64,000 bases of DNA from Planococcus maritimus (GCF_001687625.2 NZ_CP016538.2:3006501-3070500), one strand, 5' to 3'; positions 25,718 through 34,397 are shown, counted from the stretch's first letter. Program-made: numbers and translations. The notes: generated from the sequence alone by a model not told the origin.

Positions 25718-25746
25718 TTGACAAGATGGTTACAAGTGAATAAACT
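25718..25746 (+). promoter_or_regulatory. Sigma-A promoter of the NAD(P)-binding oxidoreductase gene
   Basis: TTGACA (25718-25723) and TAAACT (25741-25746) are 17 bases apart. The spacer contains a further GGTTACAAGTG half-site, and palindrome 2 lies just after the -10 element, where a bound repressor would block transcription. Confidence 0.75.
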
Positions 25747-25751
25747 AAACA

Positions 25752-25770
25752 TGTAATCAATGCAGTTACA
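25752..25770. promoter_or_regulatory. Operator-like palindrome 2 (TGTAAT-N7-GTTACA)
   Basis: It has the same hexamers and the same 7-base spacing as the site at 25652-25670. It overlaps the expected transcription start of the oxidoreductase gene, 28 bases before its start codon. Confidence 0.65.
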
Positions 25771-25797
25771 AGAACAAATGAACAGGAGGAATTACTG

Positions 25798-26655
25798 ATG
25801 AAAATTTTGGTAACAGGAGCTACAGGAAAACTGGGCTCAAAAGTAGTGGCATCTTTATTGAAACAAGTACCTGCTAGCGATCTTGCAGTAAGCGTCCGCA
25901 ATCCGCAAAAGGCGGAAGACCTGCGCGCTCAAGGAGTGGATGTCCGACACGGTAATTTTGATGCCCCGGAAACATTGGATCAAGCTTTTCAAGGGATTGA
26001 CCGCTTATTGATCATTTCAACCGACGGCGATAACGAAACGAGAATCCGCCAGCACGAGAATGCGGTTCACGCCGCAGAACGTGCAGGCGTGAAATTTATC
26101 GCCTATACAAGTCTCGCCAATGCGACAGAAAGCCAAAACCTGATGGCCCCGCCGCATGTAGCGACAGAAGCGGCCATCATCAAAACGGGCATCCCTTATG
26201 CCTTCCTTCGCAATAATTGGTATTTGGAAAACGAACTGGGCAGCATCCAAGCTGTAGAAGCAGGCGCGCCTTGGGTTACTTCGGCTGGAGAAGGAAAAGT
26301 CGGCTGGGCTTTACAGCAGGATTACGCTGACGCAGCTGTCGCCGTATTGACTGGCACGGGACATGAAAATAAAACTTATGAACTTTCTGGCCCCTTGTTA
26401 ACACAGGAACAACTGGCTTCAGAGTTGGGTAAAGTATTAGATAAACAAGTTCCAGTGAAGCAAGTAAATGATGAAGAATATGCAGAAGTGATGAAAAATG
26501 CCGGTGTGCCGGACTTCGCCATTCCGATTGTCGTCGGCATCCAGGGAAGCATCCGCAACGGTTCGCTCGAAGTCGCAAACAGCGATCTTGAACAAGTGCT
26601 CGGCCGCCCACTGACACCGATCAATGATGGTCTCGCACAGCTGGTTTCAAAATAA
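25798..26655 (+). CDS. NmrA-like NAD(P)-binding oxidoreductase (QorB/YtfG type)
   Basis: This 285-residue atypical short-chain dehydrogenase begins with KILVTGATGKLGSKVVASLL, the NAD(P)-binding Rossmann loop. It lacks a YxxxK catalytic pair at the usual place, as in NmrA/QorB proteins. FLRNNWYLEN is a conserved NmrA-group segment. Relatives reduce quinones or sense NADP(H). GGAGG lies before the ATG. Divergent transcription from an Rrf2 regulator with shared palindromes points to induction by electrophiles or thiol stress. Confidence 0.88.
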   Translation: MKILVTGATGKLGSKVVASLLKQVPASDLAVSVRNPQKAEDLRAQGVDVRHGNFDAPETLDQAFQGIDRLLIISTDGDNETRIRQHENAVHAAERAGVKFIAYTSLANATESQNLMAPPHVATEAAIIKTGIPYAFLRNNWYLENELGSIQAVEAGAPWVTSAGEGKVGWALQQDYADAAVAVLTGTGHENKTYELSGPLLTQEQLASELGKVLDKQVPVKQVNDEEYAEVMKNAGVPDFAIPIVVGIQGSIRNGSLEVANSDLEQVLGRPLTPINDGLAQLVSK

Positions 26656-26666
26656 AAAACCATACA

Positions 26667-26703
26667 AAAAACGGAGCTGATCTTGTCAATCGGCTCCGTT
26701 TTG
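26667..26703. terminator. Bidirectional terminator between convergent genes
   Basis: AAAACGGAGC and GCTCCGTTTT form a 10-bp stem with a weakly paired inner loop. T-runs lie on both strands. Confidence 0.88.
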
Positions 26704-26706
26704 TTC

Positions 26707-28341
26707 TTATTGCTCAACCGCCAATTCTGCTTCAAGCTGTTTCTTCAACTCAATCAAGGCCATCCGATTTGCGGAGAGATCTTCAGGATATCGTGCTAAA
26801 ACCGTATCGATCAGTAAAACTTTTTCCTTTTGGTTGTTTATAACTTCTTTATAAGCATGTTCACCAGTGAGAATTGTAAGATAAGCTTTTAAAGGCGCAC
26901 CGTTTTCAATATCCGCCTGTAAGGCTTCTATTTCAGCTAATACGCCCTCACTCCATACATTTCCTTCTTCAGGCAACACTTCTACTGCTTTGAGGGCTGC
27001 TTCTTGAGCTTGCTGAACATCGGTAAACAATAGATCGATAGCTAAATAGCTATAGGCAGCGGATAAATTTTCAGAACGCTCAGCTTCTAACAATGCGAGC
27101 TCTTTTTGACTGTAGATGAGTGCCGCTTTATAGTCTCCTAGCTCTAAGTACAGATTCGCAATCCGATGATTCAACGACTCCATATTCGGAACGATTTCGG
27201 CTACTTCTAAATAAGCGTTTAAACTCTCTGTTACATCTCCACCCAATTCTAAGGGAACGATTTCATCCCACAGCCTGGGCACTCGTTCAAATTCAGTAAA
27301 GAATTCCTGCTCGTATTCTTTTACCGTTTTGCCTGTCACTTGCTCAAAACTTCTTGGGAATATGGAACCTTCCATATCCGCAAAAATTTCCCTGATCACG
27401 CTTTCGCCTTCTTTACCTACTAGGTATTCCATGAAAGCACGGCTTTGAAAATATGGGTCTTCGGGAAAACCCAAATGATTTTCCCATCCACCGGGCTCTT
27501 CCACCTGTTCAAATGCTATGTGTTCTGCTGTTTGCATAAGATCGTAAGACAAAGGCTGCCCTTTTTCCGATAAATAAGTCGCTACACCCTCCGAAAACCA
27601 AACCGGGATTTCAATACTATACATCCCCCGCTCCTCCGCCATGCTGTAAAACAAATGATGCGTATATTCATGGACGACCGATACCTCGTCAATCGGCAGA
27701 GGCAAGTGGATGGTTTGGTCATGCTCTTTGTAAAATCCGCTATACTCTTCTTGAATCGTTTCGCGAATCGGCATATCGAGTTCCTCGCCGTAAAGAACAA
27801 CCGAAACCGCAGCGTCGGTTTTGCCACCGAGCTCATGTTCCAAAAATGGATGATTGGATTTCACTAGTTTTACTACCTGTTCCATCTCATCTAAAGGCGC
27901 ACTTCCCGGCGCAAAATAAAACGTGATGCCATCGATTTCTTTTGAATCGAGTGTTGCTAAATCAACGGAGCCGTCATTTCCTGTGACTAACTGCCGGTAA
28001 TAAGCCAGCTTTTCTCCAGGCGTCAGCTCCGTCGCTTCTGTCAGCTCGTACTCAAGCTCGTAAAGCAGGAAGTTGGCAGCACACAAGAACAGTGAAACAA
28101 GCCCGAACAAAAGAGATGACGCAATAACAAACCCGGCATCCGTCCGCTTCCTGCCGTCATGTTCATCCGCTTTTACGATCCGAACAATCGCTAGGACAAT
28201 CCCCGAGATAACGAATACGCCGGCGATAAGTAAAGCGATCAAACTTTGCCCCACATCCAAAAACAATAGCAGTACCCCAAACCCCGCCGTCATCAATAAC
28301 AAGCCAATGAAACTCAAGACCATATTTATAAATATGCGCAT
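26707..28341 (-). CDS. Membrane-bound zinc metallopeptidase (peptidase MA-like) with helical repeats
   Basis: This 544-residue protein has three N-terminal hydrophobic segments (about residues 5-27, 32-52 and 70-95). An extracytoplasmic gluzincin-type domain follows, with VVHEYTHHLFYSMAEERG near residue 222 (HExxH zinc site) and the downstream IPVWFSEGVATYLSE glutamate segment. The C-terminal part (about 370-540) is helical and TPR-like (NHRIANLYLELGDYKAALIY). This is the architecture of surface peptidase MA proteins. The substrate is unknown. A small membrane protein gene lies just upstream. Confidence 0.85.
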   Translation of the reverse strand: MRIFINMVLSFIGLLLMTAGFGVLLLFLDVGQSLIALLIAGVFVISGIVLAIVRIVKADEHDGRKRTDAGFVIASSLLFGLVSLFLCAANFLLYELEYELTEATELTPGEKLAYYRQLVTGNDGSVDLATLDSKEIDGITFYFAPGSAPLDEMEQVVKLVKSNHPFLEHELGGKTDAAVSVVLYGEELDMPIRETIQEEYSGFYKEHDQTIHLPLPIDEVSVVHEYTHHLFYSMAEERGMYSIEIPVWFSEGVATYLSEKGQPLSYDLMQTAEHIAFEQVEEPGGWENHLGFPEDPYFQSRAFMEYLVGKEGESVIREIFADMEGSIFPRSFEQVTGKTVKEYEQEFFTEFERVPRLWDEIVPLELGGDVTESLNAYLEVAEIVPNMESLNHRIANLYLELGDYKAALIYSQKELALLEAERSENLSAAYSYLAIDLLFTDVQQAQEAALKAVEVLPEEGNVWSEGVLAEIEALQADIENGAPLKAYLTILTGEHAYKEVINNQKEKVLLIDTVLARYPEDLSANRMALIELKKQLEAELAVEQ

Positions 28342-28359
28342 ACTACGCCCCTAACCGAA

Positions 28360-28548
28360 TCAAGCATTTGAATTCGATTTCCTTTTAGGTTTCGGCAAGA
28401 AAATGGAACTGGTGCCCATCAACCCGCCACCTACTATCGCCAGTACCGTCCCAACAGCCACCGATAAAGTGGATAAGTATGTGGATAGATACATACCCGC
28501 CATCAATATGATCCAGCCTGTGGAAAACATTATCGCAGTTTTCGTCAT
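28360..28548 (-). CDS. Small membrane protein, unknown
   Basis: This 62-residue protein has two hydrophobic segments (about residues 5-23 and 29-49) and a basic tail PKPKRKSNSNA. AAGGAG lies 8 bases before the ATG at 28548. It sits 18 bases upstream of the metallopeptidase gene and 21 bases downstream of the ASCH gene, probably in one transcript. Function unknown. Confidence 0.62.
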   Translation of the reverse strand: MTKTAIMFSTGWIILMAGMYLSTYLSTLSVAVGTVLAIVGGGLMGTSSIFLPKPKRKSNSNA

Positions 28549-28569
28549 TTCACCCACTCCTTCAATAGT

Positions 28570-28935
28570 TTATCCACCGTTTTTAACATTCAGGAGCTCA
28601 ATTTCAATCGCCAAACTGCCCCATTCCTTTTCATGCTCTGATGAATACAAATTGTGGATAGATTTCACGTTTGTTTCGATGCAGTTATCCACAATCCCCA
28701 GTTTTTCGGCAGACAGATCTTCAAACATCTCCCGAAACGTCGGATATGTGTATAACTTTTTGACTTTCACATTTATTTTTTCATCTTCCTCCGGCAGTTT
28801 TGCGAATTCAATCGTGTCTCCCTGCTTCACTTTTCGTCTCTTCTCATCGTACAGCCTAATTTCAATTGTTTTCTTTCCAGACTGAATTTCCCGGAAAGGT
28901 TCTTTGTAGAGTTTCATTTTGTGTTTGATGTTCAT
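28570..28935 (-). CDS. ASCH-domain protein
   Basis: This 121-residue single-domain protein contains the ASCH hallmarks: KLYKEPFREIQSGKKTIEIR near the N-terminus, RRKVKQGDTIEFAKL, and the C-terminal strand SLAIEIELL. ASCH is a PUA-like RNA-binding fold; relatives act as RNA-binding regulators or as amidohydrolases on modified nucleosides. Which applies is unknown. The ATG at 28935 follows GGAGAG. It lies 27 bases after the aminotransferase fusion gene on the same strand. Confidence 0.85.
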   Translation of the reverse strand: MNIKHKMKLYKEPFREIQSGKKTIEIRLYDEKRRKVKQGDTIEFAKLPEEDEKINVKVKKLYTYPTFREMFEDLSAEKLGIVDNCIETNVKSIHNLYSSEHEKEWGSLAIEIELLNVKNGG

Positions 28936-28962
28936 CAACTCTCCAGATTCATTTTTTCTGTA

Positions 28963-30558
28963 CTAAACTTGTTGCTTCGGCAATACTATTCCAAGTAATT
29001 CAGCAACGGCTTGATTTACTGCTTGTCGATCCACATGACCCATCAAAGCGATTTGTATCCAATTCCGCTTCAATAAATAATCGCTCTCGTAGCTGATCTC
29101 GATTCCTTTGGCTTTGAGTGCATCGCCCACCGCACGACCGTCTATTTCGACCGGCAAAGCGATTGTCAAGATGCCGGGCGAGTACCGGTCATCTCCTAAA
29201 ACGTCCAACCCGTCATCCATTAGCCGGTTGCGGATTTCCGTTGCCAATAGCGGGTCGGGAAAGCGGTGATGGGCGATCGCTGCTTGAAGTGCGGCTACGC
29301 TATTCGAAGAATGGGTGAACGGCACCGAGCCGCTCTTTTCGTACAAGCCTAAGTCCAAATATGCAGGCAAACTGTCATCTGAAGAAACGTTGTCTTGATG
29401 AAACACGATCGCTAGACCGGGGTACGAACCTAAGCCTTTTCCACTTACTGCGCTTGCCATATATACATTCGATAAATCGGTTGGGACGTTGCCTATACTG
29501 CTGCAAGCGTCCAGGCACAGTCGAATTTCCTGTTGTTCACATAAGGACTTTAATTTTTCTAATGGATACAGGTAACCGGTCGACGTTTCGCAATGAACCG
29601 TCCATAGCCAGCGAAACTCCGGGTGCTGTTTCACTAGTTCTGCCAATTCGTTTACCACAAGCCGTTCATCCCAGTGCTTTTGCAGATGCAAAAAGTCCAA
29701 TTGCCAACGTTTTGCCTGTTCCGCCAATCGTTCACCAAATTCGCCATTCGACAGGATGAGCCCTTTTCCGCCAAGCCGGCTCAGCTGGGCTGCAATCAAT
29801 TCATTCGCCAAAGTGCCTGTTCCGACAGCCAGTTGAACATGAGCCGCTCCCGTTAACTGCTTGAGCTCCGCCTGCAATGAGTCGATTTCTTTACAAAAAC
29901 TGTCCGAACGGTGGGAAACTGCCTGCATGGCCCAGGCTTCCTCGACTTTCGGATGCATCGAGACCGGACCGGGCAAAAGACGAATTGAAAACGGCGGCTT
30001 CTCCACTTGGATCATTTGATCGAAAAGCTGCCCAGCCGAAGCAAAATAGTCTTTGGTCAAGAGCATCGGCTGGTACTGTGCATTTTCAGTGCCGATCAAA
30101 GGACCAAATGGCTTGAACCCTAAATGCTGATACAGCCGCGTCTGCCGCACTGTCCCGGAAATGAGCACGCAATTATAGTTTTGCTGCAAACAGGAGGCTA
30201 CGACTTGCTGAAGAAGACCGAAAAAAACTCGCTTGCCGCGATACTCTCGCCGCACCGATAGCAAGCGAATCTCACACGGCTTGGCATCATCCGGCAAATA
30301 AGGATCTACAGCCCCGAGCTTCTGATCTAGAGAAAAGGGACGGATACCCCGAAGCGCCACCATCCCGATCAAGCGGCCGTCTTGTTTGGCAATCCAATAG
30401 GTGTTCTCTTCGTGGAAACGATCGACCAGCCGTTGTTCTTGGCTTTGGCTATGCTGGGGAATTTCTTCCACAAAGGTTTCGTAATTCAACCGGTGAATCT
30501 GTTCCATCTCTTCTTTTGAATCAGCAATTTTATAGTAGATGGACGGTTTGTTATTCAT
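28963..30558 (-). CDS. GNAT acyltransferase fused to a class V aminotransferase
   Basis: This 531-residue two-domain enzyme has an N-terminal GNAT-like domain (about residues 1-165), with LNYETFVEEIPQHSQ, GMVALRGIRPFS and RLLSVRREYRGKRVFFGLLQ. That domain resembles acyltransferases related to autoinducer synthases. The C-terminal class V aminotransferase (about 175-525) starts SIRLLPGPVSMHPKVEEAW, has LCLDACSSIGNVPTD for cofactor contact and the likely PLP lysine in SAVSGKGLGSYPG. The second half resembles alanine-glyoxylate or 2-aminoethylphosphonate transaminases. AGGAG lies before the ATG at 30558. The open frame extends 113 codons upstream through a tandem repeat, but that part has no start signal. 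Confidence 0.85.
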   Translation of the reverse strand: MNNKPSIYYKIADSKEEMEQIHRLNYETFVEEIPQHSQSQEQRLVDRFHEENTYWIAKQDGRLIGMVALRGIRPFSLDQKLGAVDPYLPDDAKPCEIRLLSVRREYRGKRVFFGLLQQVVASCLQQNYNCVLISGTVRQTRLYQHLGFKPFGPLIGTENAQYQPMLLTKDYFASAGQLFDQMIQVEKPPFSIRLLPGPVSMHPKVEEAWAMQAVSHRSDSFCKEIDSLQAELKQLTGAAHVQLAVGTGTLANELIAAQLSRLGGKGLILSNGEFGERLAEQAKRWQLDFLHLQKHWDERLVVNELAELVKQHPEFRWLWTVHCETSTGYLYPLEKLKSLCEQQEIRLCLDACSSIGNVPTDLSNVYMASAVSGKGLGSYPGLAIVFHQDNVSSDDSLPAYLDLGLYEKSGSVPFTHSSNSVAALQAAIAHHRFPDPLLATEIRNRLMDDGLDVLGDDRYSPGILTIALPVEIDGRAVGDALKAKGIEISYESDYLLKRNWIQIALMGHVDRQAVNQAVAELLGIVLPKQQV

Positions 30559-30700
30559 TGAAGACACTCCTTTTATAGCAAAAATCATTCTTGTGAAGAT
30601 CGAACTGAAGTACAGGCTGTTTATTTTCCGCTCTATGCAAGAGGACCGATGAACACAAGCGCTAAGACCCATAGCTTTATATGCTGTCAGCAATTCCTCT

Positions 30701-30854
30701 GTTTTCTTGCGGTTTCTTCCCGTTTTCTTGCGCTTTCTCCCTGTTTTCTTGCGGTTTCTTCTCGCTTTCTTGTGGTTTCTTCTCGCTTTCTTGCGGTTTG
30801 TTCCTGCTTTTTTGCGGTTTCTTGTTTCTTCCTGCTTTCTTGCGGTTTTTTCCC
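30701..30854. repeat. 21-bp tandem repeat, about seven units
   Basis: Units of the type TTTCTTGCGGTTTCTTCTCGC repeat with small changes, one unit carrying a 7-base extra TTTCTTG. The array is pyrimidine-rich on the plus strand and purine-rich on the minus strand. Because 21 is a multiple of 3, all frames can stay open and give Lys/Arg-rich or Phe/Leu-rich shadow peptides. It lies in the 498-bp gap between divergent genes at 30558 and 31057. A TATAAT hexamer near 30992 is the only other signal I see there. Confidence 0.85.
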
Positions 30855-31056
30855 ACTGAAATTGTGTTTCGACGGACTTTATCACATTAAGTTTCAATGC
30901 ATGCCTACTTTAACGGAGCTGTTCATTTACCACTCCCCTTACTATATCCAATTATTGTATATACATCCATCCAATTTACAGAATATTGTAGTATAATGAA
31001 GAAAAAATTTAAAAGGCATTAGTTAGATGACTTGTTCGATGAAATGGAGGAAACAT

Positions 31057-31824
31057 ATGACGAAGCAACTGGAAAGCCGATGCACTGATATCGGAGGAAT
31101 TCAGCTTTATTGCAAAGTGTTGGGGGAAGATACAGACGGTCCCGTAATTGTTTTCGATTCAGGATATGGTGTACCTACGAGGAGATGGAACAGCATCAAG
31201 ACGGAAGTCTCTTCTTTTTCTAAACTGCTTATCTACGATAGAGCGGGACTTGGACGAAGCACTTTAGACTCACGACCGCGCCATAGTCTTCAACATGTTG
31301 AGAATCTACGAAACTTGCTTCAAAAAAAGGAAGTAAAACCTCCCTATATGCTAGTAGGCCATTCTTTCGGCGGCTTGAATGTTCGCTTGTACGCCAGTAT
31401 GTATCCGGAAGAAATAGCTGGACTGATTCTTTTGGATTCTTGTCACGAAGATCAAAATAAGCTGATGGCCGAGGAATTATCTTCGGACATGCAAGCTGAT
31501 TATTACGGACAGTTCGGCGCGGAAGGCACTTTAGCGGAATTCGAACAAAGCTTGGAGCAAGTGCGGAAATACAAAACGCTCGGCGATATGCCTTTGACTG
31601 TCGTAACCGGCGGCAACCAGCCCGATCATACCGAAGAATCTTGGGGACATTGGATGGATTTCCAGAAAGGTTTAGCAGCTTTGAGTACGAAAAGCCGTCA
31701 CGTTGTCTTAACAGATGTAGGGCATTCCGTTCACATCGATAATCCAGAGGCGGTTGTTCAGGAGATTCGAAAGATGTATGCACACCTAAAAGATCCTGCT
31801 GCCGAGTTTCTGAAGGAGAACTGA
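31057..31824 (+). CDS. Alpha/beta hydrolase
   Basis: This 255-residue cytoplasmic hydrolase has the oxyanion segment VIVFDSGYGVPTRRWN, the nucleophile elbow MLVGHSFGGLNVRLYA (Ser), and His in TDVGHSVHIDNPEAV; the acid is likely in VTGGNQPDHTEE. YDRAGLGRS is the usual substrate-side strand. GGAGG lies 6 bases before the ATG at 31057. The next gene, another hydrolase, begins 2 bases after its stop, so they form an operon. The substrate is unknown. Confidence 0.88.
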   Translation: MTKQLESRCTDIGGIQLYCKVLGEDTDGPVIVFDSGYGVPTRRWNSIKTEVSSFSKLLIYDRAGLGRSTLDSRPRHSLQHVENLRNLLQKKEVKPPYMLVGHSFGGLNVRLYASMYPEEIAGLILLDSCHEDQNKLMAEELSSDMQADYYGQFGAEGTLAEFEQSLEQVRKYKTLGDMPLTVVTGGNQPDHTEESWGHWMDFQKGLAALSTKSRHVVLTDVGHSVHIDNPEAVVQEIRKMYAHLKDPAAEFLKEN

Positions 31825-31826
31825 TA

Positions 31827-32684
31827 ATGAGCGAGCTTCAACTCTCGACACATTCAGGCGTCATAAATTATTTGGAATTTGGAAATCCTAAAAATCCGAC
31901 TATTATTTGTTTGCATGGTCTTATAGGAAATAGTTTGTACAGTTTTGGAGAGCTTATTCCTTATCTCCGAGACCATTTTCATTTAATTCTTTTAGATAAT
32001 CCAGGTCATGGGAAAACCACCTCTTTTCCGAAAGAAGAGGACTATTTGTTTTCGAACTTGGCTATATGGCTTGAACGCGCAGTCGAAAAGATCGTTAAAG
32101 GTCCCTTTTATATAATGGGGCATTCTTGGGGAGCGGATATCGCTCTTCATTACACTCGCTATTATCCAGATAAAGTATTAGGACTGATTTTACTCGACGG
32201 TGCTTTTACCTTTCCGCAAAACCAGCCAGAAATGACTTTCGATTATGCGTATTTAGGTTGGAAGGATTACATGGATCACTCTTTAGTGGATTATAAAGAA
32301 GAAATTTATGAAGAATACCAAAGCTACACAAAAAAGTGGAATTCCCGGAAAGAAAAATATTCCGAGTCTCTTTTTCGAAAGCGACCGGACGGAAAATTCG
32401 AGCTTGTAGCATCAAAATTTAGCGTGTTGGCGATCGTTAAAGCATTTTTCAAAGAACCATTTCAAGATGCTTTTCCTTTCATCAATGCCCAGACCTTGCT
32501 GATTCACGCCGACTATCCTCAAAGCTTGGATGCAGCACGAAACCTAGGTATTCTTCAGCTACTTGAAAATATTAAAGATTTTTCTGTTTATAAAATAGAT
32601 GGCACATCGCATATGCTCCAGTGGGACCAACCCCAAGTAACCGCGCATATCATTAGCCAATGGATAGACGAAAAACTTCTATGA
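31827..32684 (+). CDS. Alpha/beta hydrolase
   Basis: This 285-residue hydrolase has the oxyanion strand IICLHGLIGNSLYSFGE, the nucleophile elbow IMGHSWGADIALHYT (Ser), Asp in LLIHADYPQSLD and His in GTSHMLQWDQP. It is only weakly similar to the hydrolase encoded 2 bases upstream, so this is not a recent tandem duplication. Its ribosome site AAGGAG lies in the last codons of that gene. A terminator follows at 32751-32787. The substrate is unknown. Confidence 0.88.
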   Translation: MSELQLSTHSGVINYLEFGNPKNPTIICLHGLIGNSLYSFGELIPYLRDHFHLILLDNPGHGKTTSFPKEEDYLFSNLAIWLERAVEKIVKGPFYIMGHSWGADIALHYTRYYPDKVLGLILLDGAFTFPQNQPEMTFDYAYLGWKDYMDHSLVDYKEEIYEEYQSYTKKWNSRKEKYSESLFRKRPDGKFELVASKFSVLAIVKAFFKEPFQDAFPFINAQTLLIHADYPQSLDAARNLGILQLLENIKDFSVYKIDGTSHMLQWDQPQVTAHIISQWIDEKLL

Positions 32685-32750
32685 ACAAAGAAATTATCTT
32701 TTTATGAGAGCTATCTTCATACGGAGTCTGCTATTTAAAGTTCCCGCATG

Positions 32751-32787
32751 AAAAGGCGTGCACAATCTAATCGTGTCCGCCTTTTTA
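32751..32787 (+). terminator. Rho-independent terminator
   Basis: AAAAGGCG and CGCCTTTT arms with an inner GCAC/GTGT pairing are followed by T. It closes the two-hydrolase operon. Confidence 0.82.
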
Positions 32788-32837
32788 TGTTCTATCAATA
32801 TATCCCGATTACATCAAATTAGACCATACTCGGCCAC

Positions 32838-33341
32838 TTATGTTTCCCACAAATAATGTATAAAGCTCATGTGTTGGCCGTTCATCTCGAATTCTTCTTT
32901 ATCAATGCCAACTTCTTTGAATCCGTTTTTTGTCAATATTTTTTGGGAGGCCGGATTGATGGTCGTCGTTTTCCCATATATTCGCCTTAATCTTAAATCA
33001 GTCTTGAGCAAAAGGTTCAAGGCCCGACTGCCAATTCCTTTACCTCCGTATTTCGCCCCTATCCGAAATCCGATTTCTGCTGTTTGATTATGTTTGTCTA
33101 TATCCACCAAGTTGATTCTTCCTAAAATACTTCCTTCCACATTCTTGATCAGGTAAAAGTTAGCAAGTCCTTCTGATTGTTCTTTTAACAGTTCTCGATG
33201 CCTCGAAACAAAATTTTCAAAGACATAAAAGCTATCCCCTCGGCTAGGTACGAGTTTCTCGAAAAACCCCTGATTGTCAGTTTCGAACTGGAATAATTCT
33301 TGCGCATCCTTTTCTTGCAGCACATGTAATGTGATTTCCAT
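32838..33341 (-). CDS. GNAT acetyltransferase
   Basis: This 167-residue protein has the motif IGFRIGAKYGGKGIGSRALN and the helix TINPASQKILTKNGFKEVG. The N-terminal EITLHVLQEKDAQELFQFE fits the RimJ/RimL-type family. GGTGGAGG lies before the ATG. It stands alone on the minus strand, 141 bases after the cupin gene. The substrate is unknown. Confidence 0.87.
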   Translation of the reverse strand: MEITLHVLQEKDAQELFQFETDNQGFFEKLVPSRGDSFYVFENFVSRHRELLKEQSEGLANFYLIKNVEGSILGRINLVDIDKHNQTAEIGFRIGAKYGGKGIGSRALNLLLKTDLRLRRIYGKTTTINPASQKILTKNGFKEVGIDKEEFEMNGQHMSFIHYLWET

Positions 33342-33482
33342 AAGCTTACCTCCACCTGATTTGAATCAGTAAATCAAATTAATTATATCTATGTATGCCG
33401 AACAATAATGTAAAGAATCTAGTTCAAAACCAATGATTAAGCTATTCACCTAGACAACTTTTAAGTTGTGGAATCTATACAT

Positions 33483-33830
33483 TTAAATTATATGTATAGC
33501 CGGATGCAGTTCCTCGCTTTCGATAACGATAGCCATCAACCCGTTTTCTGTCCTCGTTTCATGCCCCTCGCCCTTATGCCAAAACACGGCATCTCCAGCT
33601 GCAACCTCCACATATTCTTCTTGTTCACCTCTAACAAGTCCTGTTCCGCTCACGATTAAAAGCAATTGAGGACATACCGCTCGGTGATACCCGACCACTC
33701 CATCTTTTTCTAAATGCATGCAACCGATATGGGCAGCTTGTGTTGTTTGAATAATTCGAGACATGATGAAATCCGAATTGAATTTGGAAATCTTTTGGCC
33801 ACTATTTTTATTGAATTTGAATATTTCCAT
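33483..33830 (-). CDS. Cupin-domain protein
   Basis: This 115-residue single-domain cupin has motif 1 region GVVGYHRAVCPQLLLIVSGTG and motif 2 region VAAGDAVFWHKGEGHETRT, with conserved glycines and histidines for a possible metal site. Small cupins act as isomerases, dioxygenases or ligand-binding proteins, so no function is assigned. AAGGAG lies before the ATG. It sits 12 bases downstream of a GNAT gene on the same strand. Confidence 0.83.
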   Translation of the reverse strand: MEIFKFNKNSGQKISKFNSDFIMSRIIQTTQAAHIGCMHLEKDGVVGYHRAVCPQLLLIVSGTGLVRGEQEEYVEVAAGDAVFWHKGEGHETRTENGLMAIVIESEELHPAIHII

Positions 33831-33842
33831 TCCGTTTCTCCT

Positions 33843-34379
33843 TTAGCTGCTATGTGCTAATAGCGAAAAGATCAATGCATCATAGGATTGCTCATCTTGA
33901 TAAAGATAACCTCTCAAAATGCCCTCTTTCTCAAACCCCAATTTCTGCAGCAAAGCGATGGATGCGCCGTTCTCAGGAAATGTAACGGCACCCATGCGGA
34001 ACAAGCCGAGCTCGCCGAAACAATAATCCAAGACTTCTTTGACGGCTTCTGAAACATAGCCTTTGTTCCAATGGCTTGGATGCAGCTCAAAACCGATTTC
34101 CGCTTTCTTGCCTTTGAGGTTCAAATTGTTCAAGTCGACCGTGCCGATAAAAGCGCCAGTTTCTTTGATGACAATCCCCCAGCGAATTCCTCTGCCGCTT
34201 TCGAAGGTCTGCCTGAACGACTCGATAATGCTTTCAGCCTGGCCGATTTCCGTTATGCTGCTCATGCCGTAATATTTCGTGACCTCATCTCTCGACATAA
34301 TCTCGAAAAAGCTTGCGGCGTGATGTGTTTTAATATGTACAAGTGCCAGTCTGTCTGTCGCCAATTCCTGAAAATCCAC
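33843..34379 (-). CDS. GNAT acetyltransferase, RimJ/RimL type
   Basis: This 178-residue protein has the motif GFELHPSHWNKGYVSEAVKE and the helix ENGASIALLQKLGFEKEGIL with the family-typical C-terminal GYLYQDEQSYDALIFSLL. The GTG start at 34379 follows GGGAGGG. It is 18 bases downstream of an aminoglycoside phosphotransferase-like gene and 12 bases upstream of the cupin gene, so a three-gene operon is likely. Confidence 0.88.
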   Translation of the reverse strand: MDFQELATDRLALVHIKTHHAASFFEIMSRDEVTKYYGMSSITEIGQAESIIESFRQTFESGRGIRWGIVIKETGAFIGTVDLNNLNLKGKKAEIGFELHPSHWNKGYVSEAVKEVLDYCFGELGLFRMGAVTFPENGASIALLQKLGFEKEGILRGYLYQDEQSYDALIFSLLAHSS

Positions 34380-34397
34380 GAAAGTCCCTCCCTCTAT

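Noticed and set aside
30701-30854. Possible CRISPR array
   Set aside because: Units are contiguous and imperfect, without unique spacers, and no cas gene is near.
30559-30897. N-terminal extension of the acetyltransferase-aminotransferase protein with many Lys/Arg repeats
   Set aside because: It is translated 21-bp tandem repeat. The real start at 30558 has a good AGGAG site, and the extension has none.
30649-30996. Plus-strand open frame rich in Phe, Leu and Ser
   Set aside because: It is the other strand of the same tandem repeat, with no ribosome site and no homologous pattern.
33454-33469. Palindrome ACAACTTTTAAGTTGT after the cupin gene
   Set aside because: It has no T-run on the minus strand and no second copy, so it is not called a terminator or operator.
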